NCBI GenBank assembly: GCA_949775045.1
Contig: OX459107.1
Span: forward strand, 14,258,679-14,322,678
Direction of reading: 5' to 3'
DNA from: Metridium senile
Taxonomy: Eukaryota > Cnidaria > Anthozoa > Actiniaria > Metridiidae
Length of the DNA stretch: 64,000 bases
Part shown: positions 1-11,400 of the stretch, piece after piece
How the letters are laid out: each line of letters begins with the position of its first letter
Position numbering within the stretch: the stretch's first letter is position 1
Notes under the pieces: model-generated
Databases searched by the model: none
The model's input: only the letters and a program-made list of their open reading frames with translations
What the model was told of the DNA's origin: nothing
Made by a program: the position numbers and the translations under genes

Positions 1-5
1 TAATG

Positions 6-125
6 TACTGCTTAAAATAAAGAATAACGCTAGAATTCAAAGTTTCGCAGTCAGCATGACTGCATTTTCAAGGGATGCTGACTGTGAAACGTCGAATTCT
101 AGTGTTATTGTTTATTTTAAGTATT
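6..125. repeat. Short foldback (MITE-like) in last hexokinase intron
   Basis: Bases ~6-55 and ~75-125 are imperfect reverse complements around a ~20-base loop (both arms contain a CTAGAATTC core followed outward by an AATAAAG/C-type AT-rich stretch). No coding content. It lies downstream of the donor that ends the hexokinase exon at 163. Confidence 0.7.
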
Positions 126-162
126 ATAATATCATATTCAAACATGCTGTCTTGTCACTCAC

Positions 163-3100
163 CATGACTATTGCAACCAGGCCTGCAGCTGCAAGACGTG
201 CTGCTCTCTTGGACACGACAGCACAGACTTTCTTGAGTATCTCCTTGTCTTTTGATGTTGCTTCAACTTGTAGTTCTTTTAATACTTCTTCTAACTTGGT
301 ATTATCATGGCTACAAATAATACAAAATTATGCATGAAGTAATTTTATAAAATAATTGGGATAGTACGCGCACGTTGATTGGTCAAACAACCGTCTTTCA
401 TGAGAACATGAAACACACTCACGCCATTTTCAAGCGCGCGTGCTTATTCAACTGTCAGTTTCTCCGTTGTTTTGATCTTTCGTGCATGCTTATTGGTCAG
501 TTTTGAGAAAACGCAACGTAGGGAGAAATGACATCATCAAACGATTAAAAAGCCATTTTTTTCTTCTTTTCTTATTTTATAAAAGAAATGAAACACCTCT
601 TCTGTATTTTCACTGGCTTTTGAAAACCTCGATACGTTTCGTCTTGTGTTTGGACTGATCTGCTCTTGAATTCTCCCAAACGCATCTCGGTTTTCATTAG
701 TGTGTGAAAACACAGAAGACGTATTTTATTTTTAAAATATAGATTAGAGGGACATAGGGGATTGCGGTGTTGTGGTACGTGTTGATAAATATTTTTTTGT
801 ATCATCGCAGTGAAGAAATTCTCAAAGTGCGGTGTTATTGCAGTAATGAAAATGCCTTGGGTCTGTGTTGTTTGCTTTTCCAAAGTTGAGGTGCCTGGTA
901 ATTTTTAAAGCTGTGGTGTTTGTAGTGTTTGGTGAAAGACATTGATATGCAGAATTTGTCTTGCGGTGATGCGCCCCCCCCCCCCCCTTCTACTTGGTTA
1001 TTAGGGAGGGGGACATTGGGGTTTGCGGTATTGCGGTATCGGCCATTTTTTAATGTGATATTGCGGTAAAAGGAATAAATTTTTGCGGGATTTAGGATAC
1101 CTGCGTTATGCGCTATTTATCCTTTTTTAAGCGGTATTTCGGTGAAATAAGCAAAATCTAGCGGTAATGCGGGATTTAGAATTCCTGTGGTATGCAAAAT
1201 TAATGGTTTTTGTTTTTGTATTTTTTTGGTACGTATGGATAGTGAAAAAAACGAAAACGTTTAATGACCATTGATTTTAATTAAATGTTGTGCGGTATGC
1301 GGTATTTGCGAATTTTTTTTGCGGTAATGCGGGATTTTTAAAGAATTTTTGCGGTATTGCGGGATTTAATGTCCCCCTCATTAGAGGTTTTCTTCAGTCA
1401 GTCGTTAGACTGAGGGACTTGATTTAATTATTGGCAAAATATGTGCATTTAAAAAAAACAGTAATAGTTAGAAAGTAGTTTAATTTTTTCATAGTTCAAA
1501 TGTCCAAGGAGCAATCTATAAATAAAGCAACTGCTGGTAATTTTACAAGTATCGTACCTTTCTATGTCAGAGACAAATTTAGTCAAGAATGACATTTTGG
1601 TCATGAATTTCTTGGAAGCCTTGCCATTAAACAACAAGCCTTTGTTGACCAGATCTAGACACACTTGACGGACAAGCTCTCCAAGGTACATGCCAGATAT
1701 CATCTTCTCAAATCTGATGAAAGATAGAAAATTACAATATTGATTATCATCATTTGTCAAGTATGATATATTAATGTAGCAGCACAATTATAATCACTGA
1801 ATCTACCATCAATTCATAAACAGCATCATCATCATCTTCACAAAATTTACCATTGATCACCATTTTAACAGAATCATCATCGTCATCATCATCGTCATCA
1901 TCATAATCACCAAATCTATCATCACTTCATAAACAGCATCATCATCATCATCATCACAGAATCTACCATCACCATTTTAACAGCAACATCATCAACATCA
2001 TCATCATCATTATCATCATCATCATCAATATGCATGAAATTATTATTTCCTCCCATTAAGAACCATCACAATCATTAGGTTAACATCATCATAGAAACAT
2101 CATCTTCACAATGTGGGTGGTATGGGTGGCCTAGCGGTGAGAGTGCTGGCCTCTCACCGCTGTGGTCCAGGTTCAAGCCCCGGCTGGGGCATGGATTATA
2201 TGTCAGTTGAGTTTGTTTGATGTGTTCTTCTCTCCTATGCCACAAGGGTTTTTCTCCGGGTTATCTGGTTTTCCTCCCTCAGCATAAATAAACATGTGAG
2301 CCGAGTTGTGTGCAAAATATTAAATGTAGAGGTAGTCAGTGTGAGTGAGTCTCCCCGATTAGTAGGGTGCACTGCGTCCAGCTAGAAGATTGAGACTTTA
2401 AAAAAGTTATTATTATTATTATCTTCATCATCCTCATTACTATACACCCATTGCCATCGCCATCGCCATTGCTATAATGAAAATCATTTTTTTCATTACT
2501 CACAGTTGTTGCCCAGGGTTAATTGATTCGCCGTCCACTTTCTTATCATGCTCCGTCAAGAACCAATTCAACACTCCATTGTCTCCAAATGCACCCCACT
2601 CCGTGTTAATTATCACTTCTCTGGGATCACAGTTATCGCCAGTCCACTTTTTAACACTGTCGAGACTCTCCATGTAACATGCGTTTGTACCGGTTCCGAG
2701 GATAAGACCGGCGGTAACATTACTGTCATCAAACCCACAGGACATCATGGTACCAGTTGTGTCATTGACTAGAGCTACCACATCTACTGCATCACTCTAT
2801 CAAATTAAAATAAATTTACTTTGAAAGGTGGAATAAAATATACTTCATGTTGATGGAGAACATTTACAGTGCGAACACTCCAACTGGGACCACTTAGACA
2901 AAATCGTCCAATCAAAAAACATTTAAACCAGACAGAGATTGAGCTGATAACAGCATAAGCCAATCAAATCATAGTGTTCTCACGCTCATAACATTCTTGA
3001 ACTGAAAGCTGCAATATGATTGGTTGATTATCAATTCATCTAAAGTGGTCCCGTGTAAATATGATGGTGATGACAAAAATGAAATCAATATTATGATGAT

Positions 3101-5931
3101 GATGATAACAGAGACAGTGGTGATGAATATAATGATGACATTGCACAAACATGCTTAATATACAGTAAAACAGCCTGACAGGTTCTTAAATTTTAGGTTC
3201 TTATACGCGGTGTTATACTGTACTTTGAAACATACCTTTTTCCTTGCAAGGGCTTCCACAAGGAGCTGCACAACATCTTTCCCCTCAACACCAGATGCAC
3301 TGAAACCCTTCGTCCAGCGAATCAAATCCCCTGACAGAAGACTATGCTGCTGGACTGGAAATGAGAAAGTAAAGCCCAGAGGCAGAGTCTTCCCTGCAAT
3401 GCCTTTCTTCTTCACAAACAGTGAAATGCAGTCAGCTATATAGTCAAACAAAGTAATGGCATCGCTTTGCATAAGAGTCTGATCTAATGGAAAAACATCA
3501 CTCTCCATGTGAACGTTTCCATCCAAAATCTGCACAAGTAAAACTCGAAAGTTTGTGCCTCCAAGATCTAGCGCTAAGAAGTCCCCTGATTCCGAGCCGT
3601 TGGGTATTGCTCGCACGTATGTTGGTAACATCTTGATGGGGCTTTCTGAACGCAATTTGGAGTCTGCCGAGAGCCCTTTTTCCATGTCGTGTTGTAGAAG
3701 ACGAATAACTTCGGCAAGTGATTCTTTGTGTAAATCATACTGTTTAATAACTTCTTCAACCTGTGGAAAAGGAGAGAATCATGTTAGCAATGGTCAATTA
3801 TTATATTCTTTCAAGTTGCACAAAACTAAACACATTTAGGTATGAATTAGTACAATCTCTTAATTGGTTAAGTGTTAGACTATGAAGCCGGAGATTATAG
3901 GGTTTGAGCCTACAAATACTCAGGGTCTTAAATAATTGTGAAGGTGTTACTTTTGTAAAGGTTTACATCTGAAAATTGTTAGAACTTCATATCTTCTGGG
4001 ATAAGGACATAAAAGCCCTCACTCTAATCCTATAACCATAAGGTGACATGGATGTTAGTGAATCTGTTGTGCTGTTTTCAAAGAGTGCAGGATTGTCTCC
4101 CTGTACAACGTTACGGTATTGGAGGCATTCACTAACCACACTCACATTGTAAAATGCTGGTTCATAGCAGTTTGATAAGTCCTCACCATTTCTTACAATA
4201 ATAATGTAAATAATCACTGAAAAAATGTCTCAAGGGTTGTAATTATCATCATCTCAATCTACCTCACTCAGATAAATACAATACTTGTTTGTCTCATGAA
4301 TGTTGTACGATTCAGATATTCCTATCTATACATCAATGAATACTTAACCAAAATGGCTAAAATATCATCTTCAATCTTACCATGATGCCAGAAAACTTTA
4401 AACAGGTTTAGAAAAATGACTAAATAATGTTATTACTCGATGATTAGTCTAGTTTTGTAGGAGTTATATGCAGCCAGGCATTCATTGCATGCTTCACTGA
4501 TATTCTAATATAATATTCTATGCTTTAATTTACATATTAGCAGGTTACTATTGAATATGGAAATCATTTTGCATGACAACAAATCCAACAATGAGTTTGC
4601 TAATCTGTGATTTGTATTCACTAAAGATGGCACCATCTAACATAAAAGATAGCACCGCCACCTAACAATTGAACCTTGGTGTAAAAAGAAATATATTTGA
4701 TAAGAAAAAACAGCACATATATAAAATTGTTCAAATGGTAAATGTTTTTGAACAGGGATGTAATTTAATTAGTTGAAAATAGGGAGTTTGTCTAAAATTA
4801 ATTAGTTGTCTGTAAACAATTTACAATATGGATTGCATAATATATCAACTTTTTTGATTAATTATTGTAGTACAGAAAAACATAATGAATTAATATTCAT
4901 TTGATAATAGTGATGATGATGATGATGAATGCGATGATCATGAAAATGATGACGATGATGGTAGTGATGATGATGATGAAAATAATAAACATTATTGATT
5001 ATAATTAACACTATCAAATTCGTCATTTTGATTGTGATGATGATGATATTTTTTACAATGATGATGATGATGATATTATTTATAATGATGTTGATGATGA
5101 TGATGATATTTTTTTACAATGATGATGATGATGATATTATTTATAATGATGTTGATGATGATGATATTTTTTATAATGATGATGATGATGATGATATTTT
5201 TTACAATGATGATGATGATGATGATATTATTTATAATGATGATGATGATGATATTATTTATAATGATGATGATGATGATGATATTATTTATAATGATGAT
5301 GATGATGATATTATTTATAATGATGTTGATGATGATGATATTATTTATAATGATATTGATGATGATGATATTATTTATAATGATGATGATGTTGATGATG
5401 ATGATATTATTACTATGATGATGTTGATGATGATGATATTATTACAATGATGATGTTGATGATGATATTATTTATAATGATGATGATATTATTTATAATG
5501 ATGATGATGTTGATGATGATGATATTATTACAATGATGAGGTTGATGATGATGATATTATTACAATGATGATGTTGATGATGATATTATTTATAATGATG
5601 ATGATGATGATGATATTATTTATAATGATGATGATGTTGATGATGATGATATTATTACAATGATGATGTTGATGATGATGATATTATTACAATGATGATG
5701 TTGATGATGATATTATTTATAATGATGATGATAATGATGATATTATTTATAATCATTATGATGTTGATAGTGATTTTATCAAATTATTCATTATAATCTA
5801 CTGATGATAATGATGAAATTAATAATAATATAGAAGCAATGTTACCTTTTCTCCACTTTTAAGGTTGAAGTTTAATGCCCGTAGACCTTCTGATAATAGT
5901 GGAAATACTGTGAACATTGTGTTAAATTAAT
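163..5931 (-). CDS. HK: Hexokinase (single-domain), 3' end outside window
   Basis: Phosphorylates glucose and other hexoses with ATP, the first step of glycolysis in the cytosol. Coding exons in transcription order: 5917-5846 (ATG at 5917), 3760-3236, 2796-2504, 1713-1558, 310-163. All junctions are GT..AG and the phases agree (0,0,2,2,0), giving 398 residues. The last ~50 residues lie left of base 1. Visible motifs: LDLGGTNFR (phosphate binding, residues 88-96), LPLGFTFSFP (sugar binding, 150-159), RWTKGF (172-177), VNDTTGTMMSC with the catalytic Asp (209-219), GTGTNACYME (233-242) and NTEWGAFGDNG (263-273). The start exon has a good acceptor just upstream (exon from 5931), so a 5'UTR intron is likely and the promoter lies further right. 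The size implies one ~50 kDa catalytic domain, as in most invertebrates. Subtype (low-Km hexokinase or glucokinase) cannot be decided. Introns carry ATC arrays, a SINE and MITEs. Confidence 0.93.
349..720 (+). repeat. Dispersed repeat family R1, copy A
   Basis: Starts with AAAATAATTGGGATAGTACG and continues through a CATGAGAACATGAAACACAC block and a TTTTATAAAAGAAATGAAAC block. Near-identical text recurs at 63747-64000 (same strand) and, interrupted by two other elements, at about 6035-7130. It is therefore an interspersed repeat, sitting here in a hexokinase intron. No coding capacity is seen. Confidence 0.75.
746..1385. mobile_element. Degenerate palindromic element built of 'GCGGTATTGCGGGATT' phrases
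   Basis: The ends mirror each other: TAGAGGGACATAGGGG near 746 and CCCCCTCATTAGAG near 1372-1385. The body is a run of variants of the phrase TTGCGGTATTGCGGGATTT. A C-homopolymer lies at ~970-986. A related phrase (GCATAATCCCGCATAATTTG) occurs near 57910-57940. Probably a non-autonomous DNA transposon. Confidence 0.55.
1798..2040. repeat. ATC/ATCATC compound microsatellite
   Basis: Repeated (ATC)n blocks alternate with ACAGAATC/ACCATTTTAAC spacers, in a hexokinase intron between the exons at 1713 and 2504. Not coding. Confidence 0.9.
2113..2425 (+). mobile_element. tRNA-derived SINE, copy 1
   Basis: The head resembles a tRNA: an A-box-like TGGCCTAGCGGTGAGAG and a B-box GGTTCAAGCCC, spaced as in a tRNA gene. 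These are followed by a non-tRNA body (TGCCACAAGGGTTTTTCTCC, then a TTTTCCTCCCTC block) and a tail of (TTA)n ending near 2421. A second copy with the same head and body is at 44379-44650. Pol III promoter boxes plus a short 3' simple-sequence tail define a SINE. It is inserted in a hexokinase intron on the opposite strand to that gene. Confidence 0.85.
2867..3054. mobile_element. Decayed TA-flanked MITE with CAGTG end
   Basis: Begins TA|CAGTGCGAACACTCC with GGGACCACTTAGA inside. The right side carries the reverse complement (CTAAAGTGGTCCCGTG) followed by TA. CAGTG termini and TA flanks resemble Tc1/mariner-type MITEs; compare 40892-41097 and 53725-53940. Confidence 0.6.
3830..4900. other. Hexokinase intron 1, unique-looking AT-rich sequence
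   Basis: No recognisable exon, RNA gene or repeat family beyond ordinary AT-rich intron sequence. Short open frames here (for example minus 4217-3987) lack splice support or homology that I can recognise. Confidence 0.6.
4905..5765. repeat. (GAT)n / GATGATATTATTTATAAT array
   Basis: Long tandem array of GATGATGATGATATTATTTATAAT-type units, period drifting around 24-33 bp, in the first coding intron of hexokinase (read as ATC on the gene strand). Translating it gives only poly-Asp or poly-Met/Ile frames. Confidence 0.95.
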
Positions 5932-6079
5932 CTGCCAGAAGAAGAAAAAAACTATGTTTATATTACTAACACTGATTATAATATAATTGGCATAATTCAA
6001 CATATAATATGCACAAGTTGATTCTCCCAAAAAACGTTTTTCATGAGAGCATGAAACACACCCACACCATTTTCAAGCT

Positions 6080-6517
6080 AATAGGCCCTTTGCAGTTAGA
6101 GGTCACGTGACACACCTACCTGAAATCCATCAGCTGTGCCAAAATGATGTCCAGAAATGGAAAGAGCCTCTCGACATTAGCAAAAAGTCAAAATTTCAGC
6201 TCTTGATTCTAAATACATAAAAAATAGCAAGGAATACAAAATTGGATGTTTTTTGATATTTTATAAGGATTTGTATGGGAAAATAAAACTGGTGAACAAG
6301 GCTTGCTCACCAGTTTTCTTTTTCCAAACGAATCCTAAGAAAACATCCAATTTTATTTTTTTTACCATTTCTTATTTATTTAGAATTGAGAGCTGAAACT
6401 TCAATTACAACTTCTTGCTAATGTCAACATGCTCTTTCCATTTCTGGACATCATTTTGGCACAGCTGATGGATTTAAGGTAGGTGGGGTCATGTGACCTC
6501 TAGCTGCAAAGGGCCTA
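6080..6517. mobile_element. MITE with long TIRs (TAGGCCCTTTGCAG...)
   Basis: About 120-base arms are inverted: the left begins TAGGCCCTTTGCAGTTAGAG and the right ends CTAGCTGCAAAGGGCCTA. Both arms contain TCCAGAAATGGAAAGAGC or its complement. A truncated second copy lies at ~58010-58525. It is nested inside repeat R1. Confidence 0.85.
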
Positions 6518-6810
6518 TAGAGTGCTTACACTATGTCCATGAAATAAAATCTAAATAGTTACTAACTAATAGTTTTTATTTAGTGGCTATTAGTCACTAT
6601 CACTCAACTGGAACAGCTTTAGTAACAATACACAATGAATAAAGTATTAACTTTCTATGACCAGTTTTGAGTATTTGATTTCCCTTGTGAACTGTTATAA
6701 CTAAAGCTGTTCCAGTTGAGTGATAGAGACTAATAGTCACTAAATAAAAACTATTAGGTAGGAACTATTTAGATTCTATTTCATGGACATAGACAGTGTA
6801 AGCACTCTAT
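6517..6810. mobile_element. MITE, TAGAGTGCTTACACT family
   Basis: Terminal arms TAGAGTGCTTACACTATGTC and GACAGTGTAAGCACTCTA are inverted. The interior contains CTAATAGTTTTTATTTAGTG on both sides. The same interior is found in the elements at 49619-49845 and 56252-56614, so these three are one family with diverged tips. Confidence 0.85.
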
Positions 6811-7169
6811 TTCACTCATTTAGTGGTTATAGTTTTTCCATAGTTTTGATCTTGAGTGCATGCTTAATGGTCTGCAGTTTCAAGAAAATGCAATGTAGGG
6901 AGAAATGCCATTGTCTAATGCATAGAAGGGCATTGTTCGTCATTTTGCGTGATTATTATTTTATAAAAGAAATGAAACACGTCTTCTGTATTTTCACTGG
7001 CTTATGAAAACCTCGATACGTTTGGGATCAAGAATTGTCGAGCAGGTCCAAACACACTTTGTCGAGATCGTGTTTGGGCTGATCTGCTCCAGAATTCTCC
7101 CAGACGCATCTCGGTTTTTGACACTTCTACATTGCGTATCAGATTCATCTCAAGAGATGAACTTCCAAA

Positions 7170-7400
7170 TGTCAGTAAGTAACACTCTCTTTTATATGAT
7201 GTATAATTAAACTTGTCAACCCTTTAATTCCGATGAAGGATTAACAACCAAAATGTCAGTCAAACTTCCTTTTATATTAGTCATGTATTATTGAACATTT
7301 AAAGCTACCATTTTTACTTCAGTAAAGTGGTAACATCTGCACCATACTCTCTCTTTTATACATGCAGTGCATATAAAAGAGAGTGTTACTTATACTGACA
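7170..7400. mobile_element. Palindromic MITE with GTCAGTATAAGTAACACTC ends
   Basis: The left end GTCAGTAAGTAACACTCTCT and right end AGAGAGTGTTACTTATACTGAC are inverted, about 230 bp overall, no coding content. It lies in the ~2.5 kb between the hexokinase start exon and the TAF5L start. Confidence 0.7.
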
Positions 7401-8395
7401 ATTTAGACATTTTATATCTCCTGTCTTGGATAAATTTGATGTCAATTATAAGGTGTTTAAGTTCACATGTTTTTACTTAAATTGAGACATTCAAAATATT
7501 TGATTTGGAGCCAAAAACAATGAATCTTTGTAAACAACTAGATTAAAAACCATTGAATATATAATGTCCAAACTTTATTTCCGTCTTATAAATTCAATCT
7601 TATATTGTACAATTGACAAATGAAACCCGATGTATTATGATAATAAACATTCGGTGATTGTTTGTTTGGAAAACCACTTAAAAGAAACATAAGCTCTTTC
7701 CCAATCAAATTAAACAATGATTTTCTTCGGCTCATTTAGCATGCACAAAAGCTTTGATTTGCAATCATCAAGGAGTATTTTAGTGGAAAATAGATAAACT
7801 ACTGCTAATAATAATGGTGAAACTGCATGAATTTCTACACATGCAGACGCATGCAAGTACGCAATAATAATAGAGTACCTACAAACGTACGCGCCTGTTC
7901 AAAAAACACAAAAGAACCAAAAATGTACATTCTTCACGCAAATAAACTGAAAAATATACCTTTAAATCTCAAATTGTGAAGGTTGACTTACTTTCTATGG
8001 CAATCAATTGGCTATTTTGTAGTCTACGTCGTGTCCGGGTTGCAAAGAAAGCGAGACAAATCCAATTTCGTAAGGTGAGTAATTTGATCCTTCGAGGATT
8101 TGTCTTGTTCCAATCTTCCGAAGAATGCCGATTACACTACGACGCAAGACCGAATCGAATTCGACTAAAATGATCATTTTGGCATTGGTCATTTCCAGCT
8201 ACAAATGATATTTACAAATGTTATCTACGTCGGAAACTTCAGATAGCAAAAAAATATTTTTTTATGGTTTTAATTTGCTTTTAAAAAATGTTTTTTTAAA
8301 AGATTAGAGTTCGTGTAATTTCGGAGAATACTCGGAATAAGATCGGGTTTGACATTTTCGAACTCGAACTAGTCCCCCATCGGCTGTCTACAATT
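7400..8395. other. Intergenic region between hexokinase and TAF5L
   Basis: Divergent intergenic space. No repeat family recognised. It should contain the TAF5L promoter and perhaps the hexokinase 5'UTR exon, but I cannot place the latter. Short open frames at 7976-8192 on both strands overlap each other and have no support. Confidence 0.5.
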
Positions 8396-8406
8396 CAAGA
8401 TGGCGG
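8396..8406 (+). promoter_or_regulatory. YY1-like site at TAF5L 5' end
   Basis: CAAGATGGCGG matches the classic YY1 core (AAGATGGCGG), 65 bases upstream of the TAF5L ATG. Such sites commonly lie just downstream of the start site of housekeeping genes. The reverse-complement version lies upstream of CCDC186 at 32743-32753. Confidence 0.55.
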
Positions 8407-8470
8407 ACAAAGTGCTCTTTGACAACTACTAAGTATTTCTTGCTGTTTTTTTCGCTGCTTGAGCCGAACC

Positions 8471-11400
8471 ATGAATCCTCATGGCAAGCAACTAAAAAAC
8501 GACACTGTGTCCTCCATGGTTATGAGCTTTTTGAAGAAAAGAAAGTTTACAGATGGGGAAAATGCTAGCGCAAAATCAAAGGAGCATTTGATGAAAGTTG
8601 AAGATGTTGCTTTGAAGAATTCTGTTAGCATTGAGTCAGGAGTTACAAATGTGCTGTCTTTCAGCGTGAACACTTTGGATCCGAATAACTACGATGAGCA
8701 ATACGGAAGTCTAAAGTCATTCATCACAGGGGCAAACACTGCATATCGACAAGAACTTGTCAAAATTCTGTTTCCTGTTTTCGCAAACTCGTATTTAGAT
8801 CTTGTTGCAAAAGGATTTTTAGTCAATGCTCAAAACTTTCTAACCAAGTATAGCAGTGATCTTGCTGCAGATTTTAAAGAGGATATTCAAAATCTACAAG
8901 CAATAACTGACTCTGAACGTCTGAAATCCAGTGACACAGCGGCAAACTTCAGACGCAGCAAATACTGCATAAGCCTTAGTCACAAGGTGTTTACGTATTT
9001 TATGCAATTTCTTAGAAGCAATGAAAACATGCTACTTCTACAACTTATGAATAGGAATTTTTCAATTGAGATAACTCAGTCAAAACCAGGACAAAAAAAT
9101 GGTGTTGATGGCATTGAGGATGAAACAGATGATGTTAAGGTTAAGACATCGAAAGACTCAAAACATCACAAACCAGTGGCTGAAAAAGATGATTCAAGTT
9201 TGAAAGCTTTGAAAGAAAGTATAGAGAATGTCAGGAATGGACCAGCTTGTTTGCCATCAGTTTGTTTTTATACATTTCAGAATGCATATCAAGGGTAAGA
9301 TGCATGTAACATCAATAATGGTATCATTTAACTATTGTAATTCTCTTCTCTTCTCTTCTCATCTCTTCTCTAGAACTCTTCTCATCTCTAATTATCTATG
9401 ATATCTATATAGTAATTCCATTGTTGTAAAACTAAAGCAACAGTTTGATATAATTTTGTGTAGTCTAAGCTCCATTGGAATATCTAATGATGGCAGCCTG
9501 TTGTCTGGTGGATTTGAAGACTCATCAGTGCATCTCTGGAGTTTGACGCCCAAGAAACTGGTTAAACCAAAAACCAAAACATCTGATATCTCAAGAGTTA
9601 TGCTTGCACCAGGTAAAGCCTGCATTGAGTTTCTTTTCATTTCATCTGTTTATTTTGCTTTTGTACTGTTTTGATTTTACTACATCATAGACTAGATTGA
9701 TTGAAATGCAGTTTTGCTAATGTATAGTTGCTTGGCAACTGCTTGATTGTGTCTGTCTGTCTGTCCGTTCGTTCGTTCGTTCGTTCGTTCGTTCGTTCGT
9801 TCGTTCGTTTGTTCATTGACTGACTGACTGACCGATTGATTGTTTCCCTTGTTCAGACATCCCTACATCAGACAGTTCTAGAGTGGAGACGACTTCTGTG
9901 GAGGATCTTCCCTTACTAGGACACAGTGGACCAGTATATGCAACATGTTTTAGTCCTGATGGTACGGCACTACTGTCAGCATCAGAGGACACGACAGGTA
10001 AACTATATCATTGTTATTACTTGTTGCAAAGAAGTGTGGATTGTAAGATGTGAGCTATGATGGTCTGGTTGTGCTTGTGAATGGTTTGAACAAAGGTGTA
10101 AGTGATGTTTATTAATTGTGATCATCAGCCCAGTGTGTGTAGTCATGAGATTGGGTGATGGTGTTAGTGACTGGTGTTTGAATTGTAAGTGATGTTGATC
10201 AATTCTGATTGTCCTGGGTGTGCTTAGTCTTGAGAAAGACTGTTGGTGTTTGTGTCTGATGTTTGAATGGTTTGGAGTCCAGGTGCAAGTGATGTTGATG
10301 AATTGTGGTTGTCCTGGGTGTGTTTAATCTGGAGAAAGACTGTTGGTGTTAATTTAGTGAATGATATCTGAATGGTTTGAGTCCGTGTGTAAGTGATGAT
10401 GGTTGGTTGTGATCATCTATTTGTGCATGTCTAGTTGTGAGAATGGCTGTTGGTGTAGTGTCTGATGCTTGAATGGTTTGAGCCCAGGTGTAAGTAATAA
10501 TGGTTGGTTGTCTTGGTGTGCATGTGTAGTTGTGAGTATGGTTGTTGGTGTTGGTGTCTTGGTGTCTGATGCTTGAATGGTTTGAGCCCAGGTGTAAGTA
10601 ATAATGGTTGGTTGTCTTGGTGTGCATGTGTAGTTGTGAGAAAGGCTGTTGGTGTTAGTGTCTGATGTTTGAATGGTTTGAGCTTGTGTGTAAGTGATGA
10701 TGGTGATTGTCTTGGCGTTCATGTGTAGTTGTGAGTATGGTTGTTGGTGTTTAAGTGACTGATGCTTGAATGGTTTCAGCCCAGGTGTAAGTGATGTTGA
10801 TGAACTGTGATCTTCTGGGTGTTTGTAGTCTTGAGAAAGACTGTTGGTGTTAGTGACTGATATTTGAATGGTACATGGTGGGTTGTGATCATCTTTTTGT
10901 GCATTTATAACTGTTGGTGCTTGTGTCTGATGCTTTAAATATTTGGAGTCCAGTTATAAATGATGTCGATAAAATGTGATCCTCCGGATGCATGTGACTT
11001 GAGAAAGACTGTTTGTATTTGTGTCTGATGTTCCAACAACCTGAGTGGAAGTTATCTGAAGTTATCTTCAGTCTTTTAAATTCAGAGAATCTCATTGACT
11101 GACGAAGACTGGCAGTAGCAATCAGAATCAATATGTGCTAACCAAAGATTGAGACGTAACTTCTTCCTCATAGTAAATTTACTTATGACTATTCATTATA
11201 TTTCATTCTATTACCTATCGTTTATATCAAACACCGACGCAGCCTATACTAGTTTACTCGCTAGTTTCTATTTCTATTTTTTACGGTGTTACAAATTTCA
11301 TTATATTACCTATCGTTTATATCAAACACCGACGCAGCCTATACTAGTTTACTCGCTAGTTTCTATTTCTATTTTTTACGGTGTTACAAATTTCATTATA

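Larger units (their letters stand above)
6035..7130 (+). repeat. Dispersed repeat R1, copy B, split by two nested MITEs
   Basis: The left part (~6035-6078, ending CACACCATTTTCAAGC) and the right part (~6811-7130, with TTTTATAAAAGAAATGAAAC and AAAACCTCGATACGTTT) match consecutive portions of the 349-720 copy. The middle is replaced by two back-to-back palindromic elements (6080-6517 and 6517-6810). Confidence 0.75.

Noticed and set aside
2113..2185. Genuine tRNA gene
   Set aside because: A and B boxes exist but the cloverleaf is degraded, and a SINE body plus (TTA)n tail follow; a second diverged copy lies at 44379.
4995..5450. Asp/Tyr-rich 151-residue frame
   Set aside because: Translation of the GATGATATTATTTATAAT microsatellite in a hexokinase intron.
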